This document shows positions 51,539-59,050 of a stretch of DNA of 64,000 bases, one piece after another. The translations under genes were made by a program, and so were the position numbers. Under the pieces are notes generated by a model, which made no database searches, had not been told where the DNA came from, and worked only from the letters and a program-made list of their open reading frames with translations. Source of the DNA: an uncultured bacterium (GTDB lineage: Bacteria > Bacillota > Clostridia > Oscillospirales > Oscillospiraceae); NCBI GenBank assembly GCA_947383145.1, contig CANDCH010000008.1, forward strand, positions 32,539 through 96,538. The letters run 5' to 3'. Positions within the stretch are counted from its first letter, which is position 1. Every line of letters starts with the position of its first letter.

Positions 51539-51991
51539 ATGAAGAAATTCAAATTCTCCCTGGACTCGGTGCTGTCCTATAAGGAGCAGGTGCTGGAGGC
51601 TCTCCAGGGCGAGCACGCCGCCATTCTGGCCAGGGTCCGGGAGCAGGAGGCGGCGCTGGAGGCGGCGTGGCAGGATTACCGGGACTGCAACGAGGAGTAC
51701 CGCCAGCGCAAGGCCCAGGGCCTGAGCATTGCCGACGCCATGTTTTATCAGAACGGGCTGCGGGTGCTGGAGGCCGAGATCGACCGGGAGACCCGGCGGC
51801 TGGAGGAGCTGCAAAAGCAGGAGGAGGCCAAGCGGCAGGAGGTTGTGGACGCCAAGATCGACACCTCCTCCATTGAGAAGTTGAAGGAGCACAAGCTGGA
51901 GGACTACAACAAGGCCGTGCAGAAGGCGGAGGAGGTCCTCATCGACGAGTTTGTGAGCTCCGCCCGGGCCCGGGCCGCCGTGGGCGCATAG
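51539..51991 (+). CDS. fliJ: Flagellar export chaperone/stalk protein FliJ
   Basis: A 150-aa protein that is coiled coil over most of its length (KKFKFSLDSVLSYKEQVLEAL at the start is typical of FliJ; two long heptad-rich helices follow). It acts like a rotor stalk in the FliI hexamer and escorts export substrates. GAGGTG precedes the ATG. Followed by a 180-nt gap with the repeat at 52027-52105. Confidence 0.9.
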   Translation: MKKFKFSLDSVLSYKEQVLEALQGEHAAILARVREQEAALEAAWQDYRDCNEEYRQRKAQGLSIADAMFYQNGLRVLEAEIDRETRRLEELQKQEEAKRQEVVDAKIDTSSIEKLKEHKLEDYNKAVQKAEEVLIDEFVSSARARAAVGA

Positions 51992-52026
51992 ACTGCCCCG
52001 GCGAAGCCCAGCGAAGCGGGTTCGGC

Positions 52027-52105
52027 GGGGAGAGGAGGGGCAAGGGAGCGGAGCGGAGGTTTCGCCGCAGGCGGAAACGCAGCTGAGCGGACTTTGCCCC
52101 GACGA
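52027..52105 (+). repeat. Intergenic repeat, copy A (79 nt)
   Basis: Begins GGGGAGAGGAGGGGCAAG, has the internal inverted repeat TTTCGCC-GCA-GGCGGAAA and ends CTTTGCCCCGACGA. The terminal GGGGCAA and TTGCCCC can pair, enclosing the inner hairpin. The same element lies inverted at 19926-20002. It is followed by a perfect 16-nt palindrome (CGGCGGATATCCGCCG, about 52115-52130). It interrupts the flagellar operon between fliJ and fliK. Confidence 0.7.
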
Positions 52106-52171
52106 TGTCCAAGCCGGCGGATATCCGCCGTTTGGAAATATATATTTTAAAGCCAAGGAGGTGTAACGAAC

Positions 52172-53338
52172 ATGGAACAGACAAGCAACGTGGTCATGTC
52201 GATGCTTCAGACCATGGCAGGACAGGCTGCGGGCATCCCCAGGCCGGGAAAGACCGGAAAGGACGAGCTCAGCGACTTCTATAAGCTGTTGGAGGAGAAG
52301 TCCCAGGAGAAGGACCCGCTGATGGAGCAGCCCGCCAAGACCGAGGGCAAGCCCCAGGCGTCCGCCCCGAAAAAGGACAAGGCCCCCGCGCAAAAGCAGG
52401 AGGATCCCCTGGAGCGGATCAAAAAGCTGGCGGAGCAGGGCGCCTGGTTCACCCAGCCCCCCATCGGGTGCGTGGATGTGGACCTGGTGACCGGCGAGGT
52501 CCGCGGGACCTATGAGGCGGGCGAGTATATCCTGGCACAGCTGGGCGGGCATACCGAGGTCATCCCCATTACCGACCTGGACCCGGCTCAGATGCAGGAA
52601 CTCAAGGATATGCTGGGGGATATGGGCCAGGTGATCGACGTGTCCGATCCCGAGGCCGACGCCCTTTTGGAGGCCACCGACCCCACCGTGGACCACAGCC
52701 CCGCCAGACTTCTGGAAAAGGTCACGGAGCAGCAGTTCGGCACGCAGGTTCAGGAGGCCGCGGAGAAGGTTCAGCCCAAGGAGGGAGAGGACGACGGCGG
52801 CATGATGGAGTTCACCGCCGGACAGCAGGCCCCCCAGCGCATTTTCCAGGACGTGAAGGCCGTCCCCGTGAAGGTGGGCGAGGTCTACGACGCCCAGCAG
52901 GACGAGGCCCCCGGCGTGGCCCAGCAGATCGACACCCAGCTGGCCCAGGCGCTGGAACAGGGCGAGTCCCTGGTGCGCGTACGGCTGACCCCGGAAAATC
53001 TGGGAGAGGTCATGGTGGAGATCAGCCAGAGCGCCGACGGCATTCTGCGCATCGCGCTGTCCGCCCGCAGCCTGGATACCCGCTCCCTTCTGGAGCGCCA
53101 CGCCGGGGATTTGCAGGGACTGCTCAGCAGCCGCACCCAGCAGACCGTGGAGGTGGAGGTTCAGCGGGGGCAGGAGAGCCAGCAGAACCAGCAGCGGCAG
53201 CAGAGCTACGAGGGCCACAACGGCCACGCCCAGGACGGCCGGGAGCAGCAGCGCCGCAGCCGCCGGGAACACGCCGGCAGTCAGGACTTCATGCAGCAGC
53301 TGCGGCTGGGACTCATTCCCGCCGGAGAGGAATTTTAA
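52172..53338 (+). CDS. fliK: Flagellar hook-length control protein FliK
   Basis: A 388-aa exported ruler protein. The N-terminal region is low-complexity and Lys/Glu/Gln-rich. The C-terminal Flg_hook domain (about residues 255-335) shows VRVRLTPENLGEVMVEIS and IALSARSLDTRSLLERH, and a Gln/Arg-rich tail (QESQQNQQRQQ) follows. It sets hook length and switches export from hook to filament substrates. AAGGAGG lies before the ATG. Confidence 0.9.
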   Translation: MEQTSNVVMSMLQTMAGQAAGIPRPGKTGKDELSDFYKLLEEKSQEKDPLMEQPAKTEGKPQASAPKKDKAPAQKQEDPLERIKKLAEQGAWFTQPPIGCVDVDLVTGEVRGTYEAGEYILAQLGGHTEVIPITDLDPAQMQELKDMLGDMGQVIDVSDPEADALLEATDPTVDHSPARLLEKVTEQQFGTQVQEAAEKVQPKEGEDDGGMMEFTAGQQAPQRIFQDVKAVPVKVGEVYDAQQDEAPGVAQQIDTQLAQALEQGESLVRVRLTPENLGEVMVEISQSADGILRIALSARSLDTRSLLERHAGDLQGLLSSRTQQTVEVEVQRGQESQQNQQRQQSYEGHNGHAQDGREQQRRSRREHAGSQDFMQQLRLGLIPAGEEF

Positions 53339-53361
53339 CGGAAAGGAGCGCGCATTGAACT

Positions 53362-54030
53362 ATGGGAACCTATTCAATGGCTGACATCGCCAATCTGGCC
53401 AATTCCACCAACCTGTCCATCGCGGAAAAGAGCACCAGCCGGAAGGGCAGCAATGAGCTGGATATGCAGGACTTCCTCCAGCTGATGGTGGTGCAGCTCC
53501 AGAACCAGACCATTGACAACGCCATGGACACCAGCGAGATGATGAACCAGATGGTGCAGATGCAGATGGTCAGCGCCATCACCAACATGACCGAGACCAG
53601 CATCATGAGCTACGCCGGCTCCCTGGTGGGCAAGGTGGTCACCATCGGCCTGGTCCAGGGCGACAGCCTGGAGGAGCGGGAGGTCGTCGTCATCGGCACC
53701 GGCATGATGAACGGCCAGCAGGTCATTTTCGGCAAGGACGGCAAGGGCAATGTGGAGACCTATACCCTGAACCAGATCATGGCCGTGGGCCATCTGCCTC
53801 CCCTGGAGGGCGAGGAACAGCCCGGCGGCGCCGATAAGCCCGGCGAGGGCGGGGAAGGCGGCGACGGGGAAGGCGGGGTTGAAGGACCCGGCGAGGGCGG
53901 CGACGGCGACAAGGTGGAAGGCGGCGGCGACAGCGGCGAAAAGCCCACCGACCCCGGCGAGACGCCCGCCCCCCAGATGATAGAGAGCCCCGAGTATACA
54001 GGTGAGCAGGGCGTGCCCACCGACCTGTAA
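53362..54030 (+). CDS. flgD: Flagellar hook capping protein FlgD
   Basis: A 222-aa hook scaffold protein. The conserved N-terminal part (MQDFLQLMVVQLQNQTIDNAMD, quoted in part; MNQMVQMQMVSAITNM) and a short beta domain (GKVVTIGLVQG) match FlgD. The last 75 residues are an unusual Gly/Glu/Asp/Pro-rich stretch (GEGGEGGDGEGGVEGPGEGG) without homology to FlgD. The cap sits on the growing hook and guides FlgE addition. Confidence 0.88.
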   Translation: MGTYSMADIANLANSTNLSIAEKSTSRKGSNELDMQDFLQLMVVQLQNQTIDNAMDTSEMMNQMVQMQMVSAITNMTETSIMSYAGSLVGKVVTIGLVQGDSLEEREVVVIGTGMMNGQQVIFGKDGKGNVETYTLNQIMAVGHLPPLEGEEQPGGADKPGEGGEGGDGEGGVEGPGEGGDGDKVEGGGDSGEKPTDPGETPAPQMIESPEYTGEQGVPTDL

Positions 54031-54052
54031 TATAAGAATGAGGTGACACAAG

Positions 54053-54436
54053 ATGATCCAGCGTGTATCAGGACTAGAGCGCAGGGACGCGCAGCAGGCC
54101 CGGGTACAGCAGCGCGGACCGGCGGGCGGCGGCTTCGGCGAGCTTCTCCAGCAGGAGCTGGCCAGGAGCGGACAGCCGCCCCAAAGCGTGGCGTTCTCCA
54201 AGCACGCCATCTCCCGGGCGCAGGAGCGGGGCATCGAGGTCACGCCAGACCTGATGGACCAGCTGGCGGGCAGCGTCGTCCGGGCCCAGGCCAAGGGAGC
54301 CACCAACATCCTGGCCATGGACTCCGAGAAGGCGTTTATCATCAATGTGCCCAACGCCAAGGTCATCACCGCCATCACCCAGGAAGAAATGAGAGAAAAT
54401 ATCTTCACCAATATTGACGGCGCCGTTTTCCTGTAA
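54053..54436 (+). CDS. TIGR02530-type flagellar operon protein
   Basis: A 127-aa protein matching the small family placed between flgD and flgE in Firmicutes flagellar operons. The conserved core is FSKHAISRAQERGIEVTPDLM and KAFIINVPNAKVITAI. Function is not established, but its invariant place suggests a hook assembly factor. GAGGTG precedes the ATG. Confidence 0.87.
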   Translation: MIQRVSGLERRDAQQARVQQRGPAGGGFGELLQQELARSGQPPQSVAFSKHAISRAQERGIEVTPDLMDQLAGSVVRAQAKGATNILAMDSEKAFIINVPNAKVITAITQEEMRENIFTNIDGAVFL

Positions 54437-54478
54437 TAAAATAGTTGGGCTAAAGGCAGGACCGGATTCGGATGCCTT

Positions 54479-54505
54479 CGCCCCCCGCCCGATTGACGGG
54501 GGGCG
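54479..54505 (+). other. Intra-operon hairpin before flgE
   Basis: A perfect 9-bp all-GC stem (CGCCCCCCG 54479-54487 with 54497-54505). No T-tract follows; AAAGGAG for flgE lies about 25 nt downstream. Likely an mRNA processing or stability element. Confidence 0.65.
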
Positions 54506-54541
54506 GGCGGCGCCAAACCGAAAGGAGTTTATTTTTCAACT

Positions 54542-55861
54542 ATGACTGGTGCAATGTATGCGGCCATCGCTGGCCTGCGGACCCATATGCAGAACCTGAA
54601 CGTCATCGGCAACAACGTGGCCAACGTGAACACCGCGGCCTACAAGTCCAGCCGGGCGATTTTCAAGACCTCCCTCTACACCACCATGACCGGCGGCTCC
54701 GACGGCACCCCCGTCATGGGCGGCACCAACCCCTCCCAGATCGGCTACGGCTCCAACGTGTCCACCATCGACATCGACATGAGCACGGGCAACTTCAACG
54801 TCACCGGCAAGCCCACCGACTGCATGCTGGACGGCGACGGCTTCTTCCTGGTGGGCGACAAGGAGATCGCCGGCAGCTTCGACGGCACCGCCAACGACGT
54901 GGACCGCCTCACCTCCCTGAAGCTCACCCGGGTGGGCAACTTCGACTTCAAGGCCGACGGCTACTTCGCCAACAACGACGGCAACTGCGTCTACGGCTTC
55001 CTGTGCGTGGGCAAGTACGGCGACGAGAACCACCCCATCAAGACCGGCGGCCAGAACGACCCCGCCAACGCCATCGACCTGCCCGAGGGCAAGAAGATCG
55101 GCGACCCCATTTTCAGCGACCAGCTGGTGCCCCTGCGCTACCCCTGCTTCAAGGAAGGCGTCAAGTACTATAAGGAGAACCCGGACGGCACCCTGGAGGA
55201 GGCCACCGCTCAGGACGCCCTGGTGGACCCCGCCGACCCCAGCAAGGGGCTGAACGCCGGCTTTGTGTCCAAGAAGTCCAAGGTCATCGCCTACCCCACC
55301 AATGACGGCGCGGGCGGCGTGAACGACGCCCGGGTGAACACCGGCACCGCTGACGCCCCCGTGTGGGAGGACCTGCCCCGGGGCAAATTCACCGGCATCT
55401 CCATCGACAAGGTCACCGGCATGATCACCGGCACCAGCAACGAGACCGGCGAGGTGGTCACCATCGGCTGCATCGCCGTGGGCCTGGTGACCAACCCCAA
55501 CGGCGTGACCAACGAGGGCGACAACTACTACAAGGCGGGCCCCGGCTCCGGCGAGCTGAACGTGGCCATCCTGGGCGGCAACGCCGAGGCCATGGGCATC
55601 ACCCAGATCAACGCCTCCAAGTATGTGGCCACGGACGCGAACGGCAACCCCGACCCCAACGCCACCGTCCCCTCCATCGACGGGCTCAGCCCCCGCACCA
55701 CCGACACCAAGTGCCTGTCCAGCGGCCTGGAGATGTCCAAGACCGACCTGGCCCAGGAGATTGCCAACATGATCCTGACCCAGCGCGGCTATCAGGCCAA
55801 CACCCGTATCATCACCGTGACCGACTCCATGCTGGAGGAACTGGTCAACATGAAGCGGTAA
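54542..55861 (+). CDS. flgE: Flagellar hook protein FlgE
   Basis: A 439-aa hook subunit. The axial N-terminus (MYAAIAGLRTHMQNLNVIGN, NVNTAAYKSSR) and C-terminus (SSGLEMSKTDLAQEIANMI, TQRGYQANTRIITVTD) pair as the D0 domain; the exposed middle domain is variable and Gly/Asp/Asn-rich. About 120 copies form the hook. Codon use is strongly biased to C-ending codons, as expected for a high-level product. Flanked by hairpins on both sides. Confidence 0.95.
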   Translation: MTGAMYAAIAGLRTHMQNLNVIGNNVANVNTAAYKSSRAIFKTSLYTTMTGGSDGTPVMGGTNPSQIGYGSNVSTIDIDMSTGNFNVTGKPTDCMLDGDGFFLVGDKEIAGSFDGTANDVDRLTSLKLTRVGNFDFKADGYFANNDGNCVYGFLCVGKYGDENHPIKTGGQNDPANAIDLPEGKKIGDPIFSDQLVPLRYPCFKEGVKYYKENPDGTLEEATAQDALVDPADPSKGLNAGFVSKKSKVIAYPTNDGAGGVNDARVNTGTADAPVWEDLPRGKFTGISIDKVTGMITGTSNETGEVVTIGCIAVGLVTNPNGVTNEGDNYYKAGPGSGELNVAILGGNAEAMGITQINASKYVATDANGNPDPNATVPSIDGLSPRTTDTKCLSSGLEMSKTDLAQEIANMILTQRGYQANTRIITVTDSMLEELVNMKR

Positions 55862-55875
55862 TCAGCGCTGAACCG

Positions 55876-55904
55876 GCCCGGGGAGAGCCGGACTCTCCCC
55901 GGGC
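55876..55904 (+). other. Intra-operon hairpin after flgE
   Basis: A perfect 12-bp stem (55876-55887 with 55893-55904), loop CCGGA, lying 15 nt after the flgE stop. The tail is CTGCCCCCC, not T-rich, so it should slow 3' decay of flgE mRNA rather than end transcription completely. Confidence 0.7.
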
Positions 55905-55948
55905 TGCCCCCCTGTAGTCCTGTCACGAGGAAAAAGGAGGCTTACACC

Positions 55949-56164
55949 ATGATCGTTTTGACAAAACGCAACCACGAAAAGTTCCTTGTCAACCACCTTC
56001 AGATTGAGTATATTGAGACCATTCCCGAATCCAAAATCGTCATGATGAACCACGACTATTACCTCGTCCGCGAGAGCACCGAGGAGATCATAGAGAAGAT
56101 CGCCCGTTACAACGCCAAGGTCATGGACATTCAGCGGGAGATCACGGTTGTAGACAAACGCTGA
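55949..56164 (+). CDS. flbD: FlbD-family flagellar protein
   Basis: A 71-aa protein of the Firmicutes FlbD (YlzI) family: MIVLTKRNHEKFLVNHLQIE and IPESKIVMMNHDYYLVRES match the family. It is not the Caulobacter FlbD regulator. The role is not established; it always follows flgE. AAGGAGG lies before the ATG. Confidence 0.9.
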   Translation: MIVLTKRNHEKFLVNHLQIEYIETIPESKIVMMNHDYYLVRESTEEIIEKIARYNAKVMDIQREITVVDKR

Positions 56165-56172
56165 GGACCCGG

Positions 56173-56190
56173 CCCCCGGCGCGCCGGGGG
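56173..56190 (+). other. Intra-operon GC palindrome between flbD and motA
   Basis: An 18-nt perfect palindrome (CCCCCGGCG and its complement) 9 nt after the flbD stop, no T-tract. Third hairpin in the flgE-flbD interval. Confidence 0.6.
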
Positions 56191-56272
56191 AGCAGGCCCG
56201 CAATTGCCGGGCGGGGCAGAGGAGGCCGGAACAGGCCCGGCTGCCGCCTGAGCTTGGAGGTAGAGCTGCGTA

Positions 56273-57118
56273 ATGAATATCACCTATATCATCGGCCTGG
56301 TGGCGGCTATCCTGGTGTTCCTGCTGGGCTGCGTGCTGGGCATCAACATCGGCCCCAAGGCGGCGGGCCTGGAGCCCATCACCTTTAACCCAGGCAACCT
56401 GTGGAATTTCTTTGACGCCGCCAGTATCTTCATCGTCATCGGCTGTACCGTGGCCATTGTGGTGGCCAGCTTCCCGGGGGACACCCTGGCGTCTGTCCCG
56501 AAGCACTTCGGGATCATGCTCAACGCCAACAAGTTCGACCCCATGAAGTACATCGACCAGCTGGTGGACCTGGCCCAGACCGCCCGGAAAAACGGCCTGC
56601 TGGCCCTGGAGGGCAAGGCCAACGAGCAGGAGGACCCCTTCTTCAAGATGGCCATCATGCTCATCGTGGACGCCAACGACCCGGACAAGGTGCGGGCCAT
56701 TCTGGAGAACGACATCGAGTGCATGTCCGCCCGGCACGAGGATGCCGCCGCCCTCTACGACAAGGCGGGAGCGGTGGCCCCGGCCTTCGGCATGGTGGGT
56801 ACGCTGGTGGGCCTGATCAACATGCTGAACAACATGGAGCTCAGCGGGGACGGGGGCTCGTCCATCGGTAAGGACATGGGCACCGCCCTGATCACCACCC
56901 TGTACGGCTGTATTCTGGCCCACATGATCTTCGGCCCCATCGCCAACAACCTGCGCATCCGGGACGGCGAGGAGGTGCTGTGCAAGCAGATCATCGTGGA
57001 GGGCATCATGTCCATCCAGTCCGGCGAGAACCCCAAGGCCCTGCGCGAAAAGCTGCTGACCTACATCCCCCAGGGCAAGCGCGTGGAAGGCGGCAAGGCC
57101 GCCGCCTCCGGGGAGTAA
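56273..57118 (+). CDS. motA: Flagellar stator protein MotA
   Basis: A 281-aa stator subunit with four predicted helices: about residues 3-23 and 38-60 (FFDAASIFIVIGCTVAIVVASF, cited in part), then the cytoplasmic loop and about 160-180 (GAVAPAFGMVGTLVGLINML) and 198-218. It conducts ions with MotB and pushes on FliG. GGAGG precedes the ATG. Ion type (H+ or Na+) cannot be read directly. Confidence 0.94.
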   Translation: MNITYIIGLVAAILVFLLGCVLGINIGPKAAGLEPITFNPGNLWNFFDAASIFIVIGCTVAIVVASFPGDTLASVPKHFGIMLNANKFDPMKYIDQLVDLAQTARKNGLLALEGKANEQEDPFFKMAIMLIVDANDPDKVRAILENDIECMSARHEDAAALYDKAGAVAPAFGMVGTLVGLINMLNNMELSGDGGSSIGKDMGTALITTLYGCILAHMIFGPIANNLRIRDGEEVLCKQIIVEGIMSIQSGENPKALREKLLTYIPQGKRVEGGKAAASGE

Positions 57119-57161
57119 GCCCGGGACCCGCGTTTTCACGGCGTAAGGAGTTGAAACCATC

Positions 57162-57980
57162 GTGAAAAAGAAAAAAAGCGGCGGCGGCGGCGCGAACTGG
57201 ATGGATACATACGGCGATATGGTCACGCTGCTGCTGTGCTTCTTTGTGCTTTTGTACTCCATGTCCACCATCAGCGAGGACAAATGGCGGGCCATCGTCA
57301 CCAGCTTCAACCCCTGGGCCACGCTGGACCCCACCGACCCGCAGGGCACCGGCGGCCCCATCGCCGACCCCAGCGACGAGCAGGGCGGCATTCCAGCCGA
57401 CCCCAACGTGGCCGCCCAGCGGGAGATTGAGGAGACCATGGAGGAGCTGGTGCTGGCCATCCAGGCCATGGTGGGCAGCGAGGGCTACGACAGCGTGATT
57501 CAGGTGTCCATGGAGGGCGGCGACGTATACATCCGCTTCAGCGACAGCGTGTTCTTCCGGGCGGACGACTACACCCTGCTGCCCGAGGGGCAGGGCGTCC
57601 TGTCCAGCCTGTGCCCCCTGCTGAACGAGGCGGAGGACGCCATCGACGAGATCCGAATCGCCGGACACACCGCCCAGGCCTCCCCCAACAGGCTCAACGA
57701 CCCCTGGAACGATATGCAGCTGGCCGCCAACCGGGCCATCGCGGTGACGCTGTTCCTCCGGGACAACAGCAATATCCACCCCACCCGCATCGTGCCCGAG
57801 AGCCACGGCCAGTGGCAGCCCATCTCCAGCAACAAGACGGCGGAGGGCCGCGCCCCCAACCGGCGGGTGGAGATGGTCATCACCGGTCGGGACCTGAGCG
57901 CCGAGGCCTTCAACGAGGCCATGTCCAACTATATAACCACAATCGACGGGGACGCCCCGGGCCGGACCGCGGCCCCATAG
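57162..57980 (+). CDS. motB: Flagellar stator protein MotB
   Basis: A 272-aa subunit: a Lys/Gly-rich cytoplasmic start, one membrane helix (residues about 17-35, WMDTYGDMVTLLLCFFVLLY) holding the ion-binding Asp in TYGDMVT, a plug/linker, and a C-terminal OmpA-like peptidoglycan-binding domain (about 135-262; IAGHTAQASP, LAANRAIAVTLFL, NRRVEMVITG). It anchors the stator to the wall. The start is GTG 57162. fliL, normally next, is absent. Confidence 0.94.
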   Translation: MKKKKSGGGGANWMDTYGDMVTLLLCFFVLLYSMSTISEDKWRAIVTSFNPWATLDPTDPQGTGGPIADPSDEQGGIPADPNVAAQREIEETMEELVLAIQAMVGSEGYDSVIQVSMEGGDVYIRFSDSVFFRADDYTLLPEGQGVLSSLCPLLNEAEDAIDEIRIAGHTAQASPNRLNDPWNDMQLAANRAIAVTLFLRDNSNIHPTRIVPESHGQWQPISSNKTAEGRAPNRRVEMVITGRDLSAEAFNEAMSNYITTIDGDAPGRTAAP

Positions 57981-58021
57981 ACCCATGAGACGCGCATTTG
58001 CAGATAAGGTGAGGTGATTCG

Positions 58022-59047
58022 ATGGCTGAGGTATTGTCGCAGAGCCAAATTGACGCGCTTTTGAGCTCCATGCGCAGCGGCGGTGACGCGGAAAAGGCGG
58101 AGGAAAAGCAGCCGGAGAAAAAATATCGAAAATACGACTTCACCACCCCCCGCAAATTTACCAAGGACCGTCTTAAGATGCTCAACGGCATCTTTGAGAA
58201 TTATACCCGGGTGATCAGTTCCCGGCTCAACGCCCAGCTCCGTACCAGCTGTGAGATTACGGTGGAGAGCATAGAGGAGCAGAAGTTTTACGAGTTCAAC
58301 AACGCCCTCACCGAGGGAGACGTGCTGGCCATGGTGGACGTGACCATCCACCCCAGAACGGAGGGGGGGGAGGACATCATCGCGGAGGACCCGGTGATGG
58401 TGTACCTGTCCACCTCCACGGCGCTGGGAATGATGGACCACATGATGGGCAGCGAGAGCGACGCGGAGCGGGAGGTCCCCATGGGCTACGCCTATACCGA
58501 CCTGGAGCTCCAGCTCTACGAATATCTGATCCGCGACATCATCGCCCTGATGGGAAGCAGCTGGGAGAACTACGTGCCCATCACCTTTGAGTACGAGCGC
58601 ACCCAGGTGAACCCCACGCTGGTGAGCCTGCTGAACCTGGACGAGACGGTGGTGCTGGTGGATATGAAGCTCACCTTCGCCCAGAGCGAGGGGCGCATGA
58701 GCGTGGTCCTGCCGGGCAGCGTGCTGATGAGCGTGTTCGGCGAGGTGAGCCGGGAGAGCATGGGCCGGAAGATGGCCAGCGAGGACAATTCGGAGGAGAT
58801 CTTCGACCAGCTGCGGGACTCCACCCTGGAGATCATCGCCGAGCTGGGCGACACCCAGCTCTCCCTCAGCGATATCTACCACCTGAGCGTGGGCGACGTG
58901 GTGGACCTGGGCCGCTCCAAGGACGCTCCGGTATTCCTGGAGATCGGCGGCTATCAGTGGTTCACCGGCCGCATGGGAACCCACAAGAAAAACATGGCCA
59001 TCAAGATAGACGAGGTTTGCTATTCGGCCGAACAAAGGAGCGAGTAA
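58022..59047 (+). CDS. fliM: Flagellar motor switch protein FliM
   Basis: A 341-aa C-ring protein. The extreme N-terminus VLSQSQIDALLSSM is the CheY-P docking motif; a CheC-like middle domain (about 45-230) and a C-terminal SpoA/FliN-like domain (about 255-335; LGDTQLSLSDIYHLSVGDVVDL) follow. It relays CheY-P binding to the FliG torque ring. It lies 41 nt after motB. Confidence 0.95.
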   Translation: MAEVLSQSQIDALLSSMRSGGDAEKAEEKQPEKKYRKYDFTTPRKFTKDRLKMLNGIFENYTRVISSRLNAQLRTSCEITVESIEEQKFYEFNNALTEGDVLAMVDVTIHPRTEGGEDIIAEDPVMVYLSTSTALGMMDHMMGSESDAEREVPMGYAYTDLELQLYEYLIRDIIALMGSSWENYVPITFEYERTQVNPTLVSLLNLDETVVLVDMKLTFAQSEGRMSVVLPGSVLMSVFGEVSRESMGRKMASEDNSEEIFDQLRDSTLEIIAELGDTQLSLSDIYHLSVGDVVDLGRSKDAPVFLEIGGYQWFTGRMGTHKKNMAIKIDEVCYSAEQRSE

Positions 59048-59050
59048 GGG

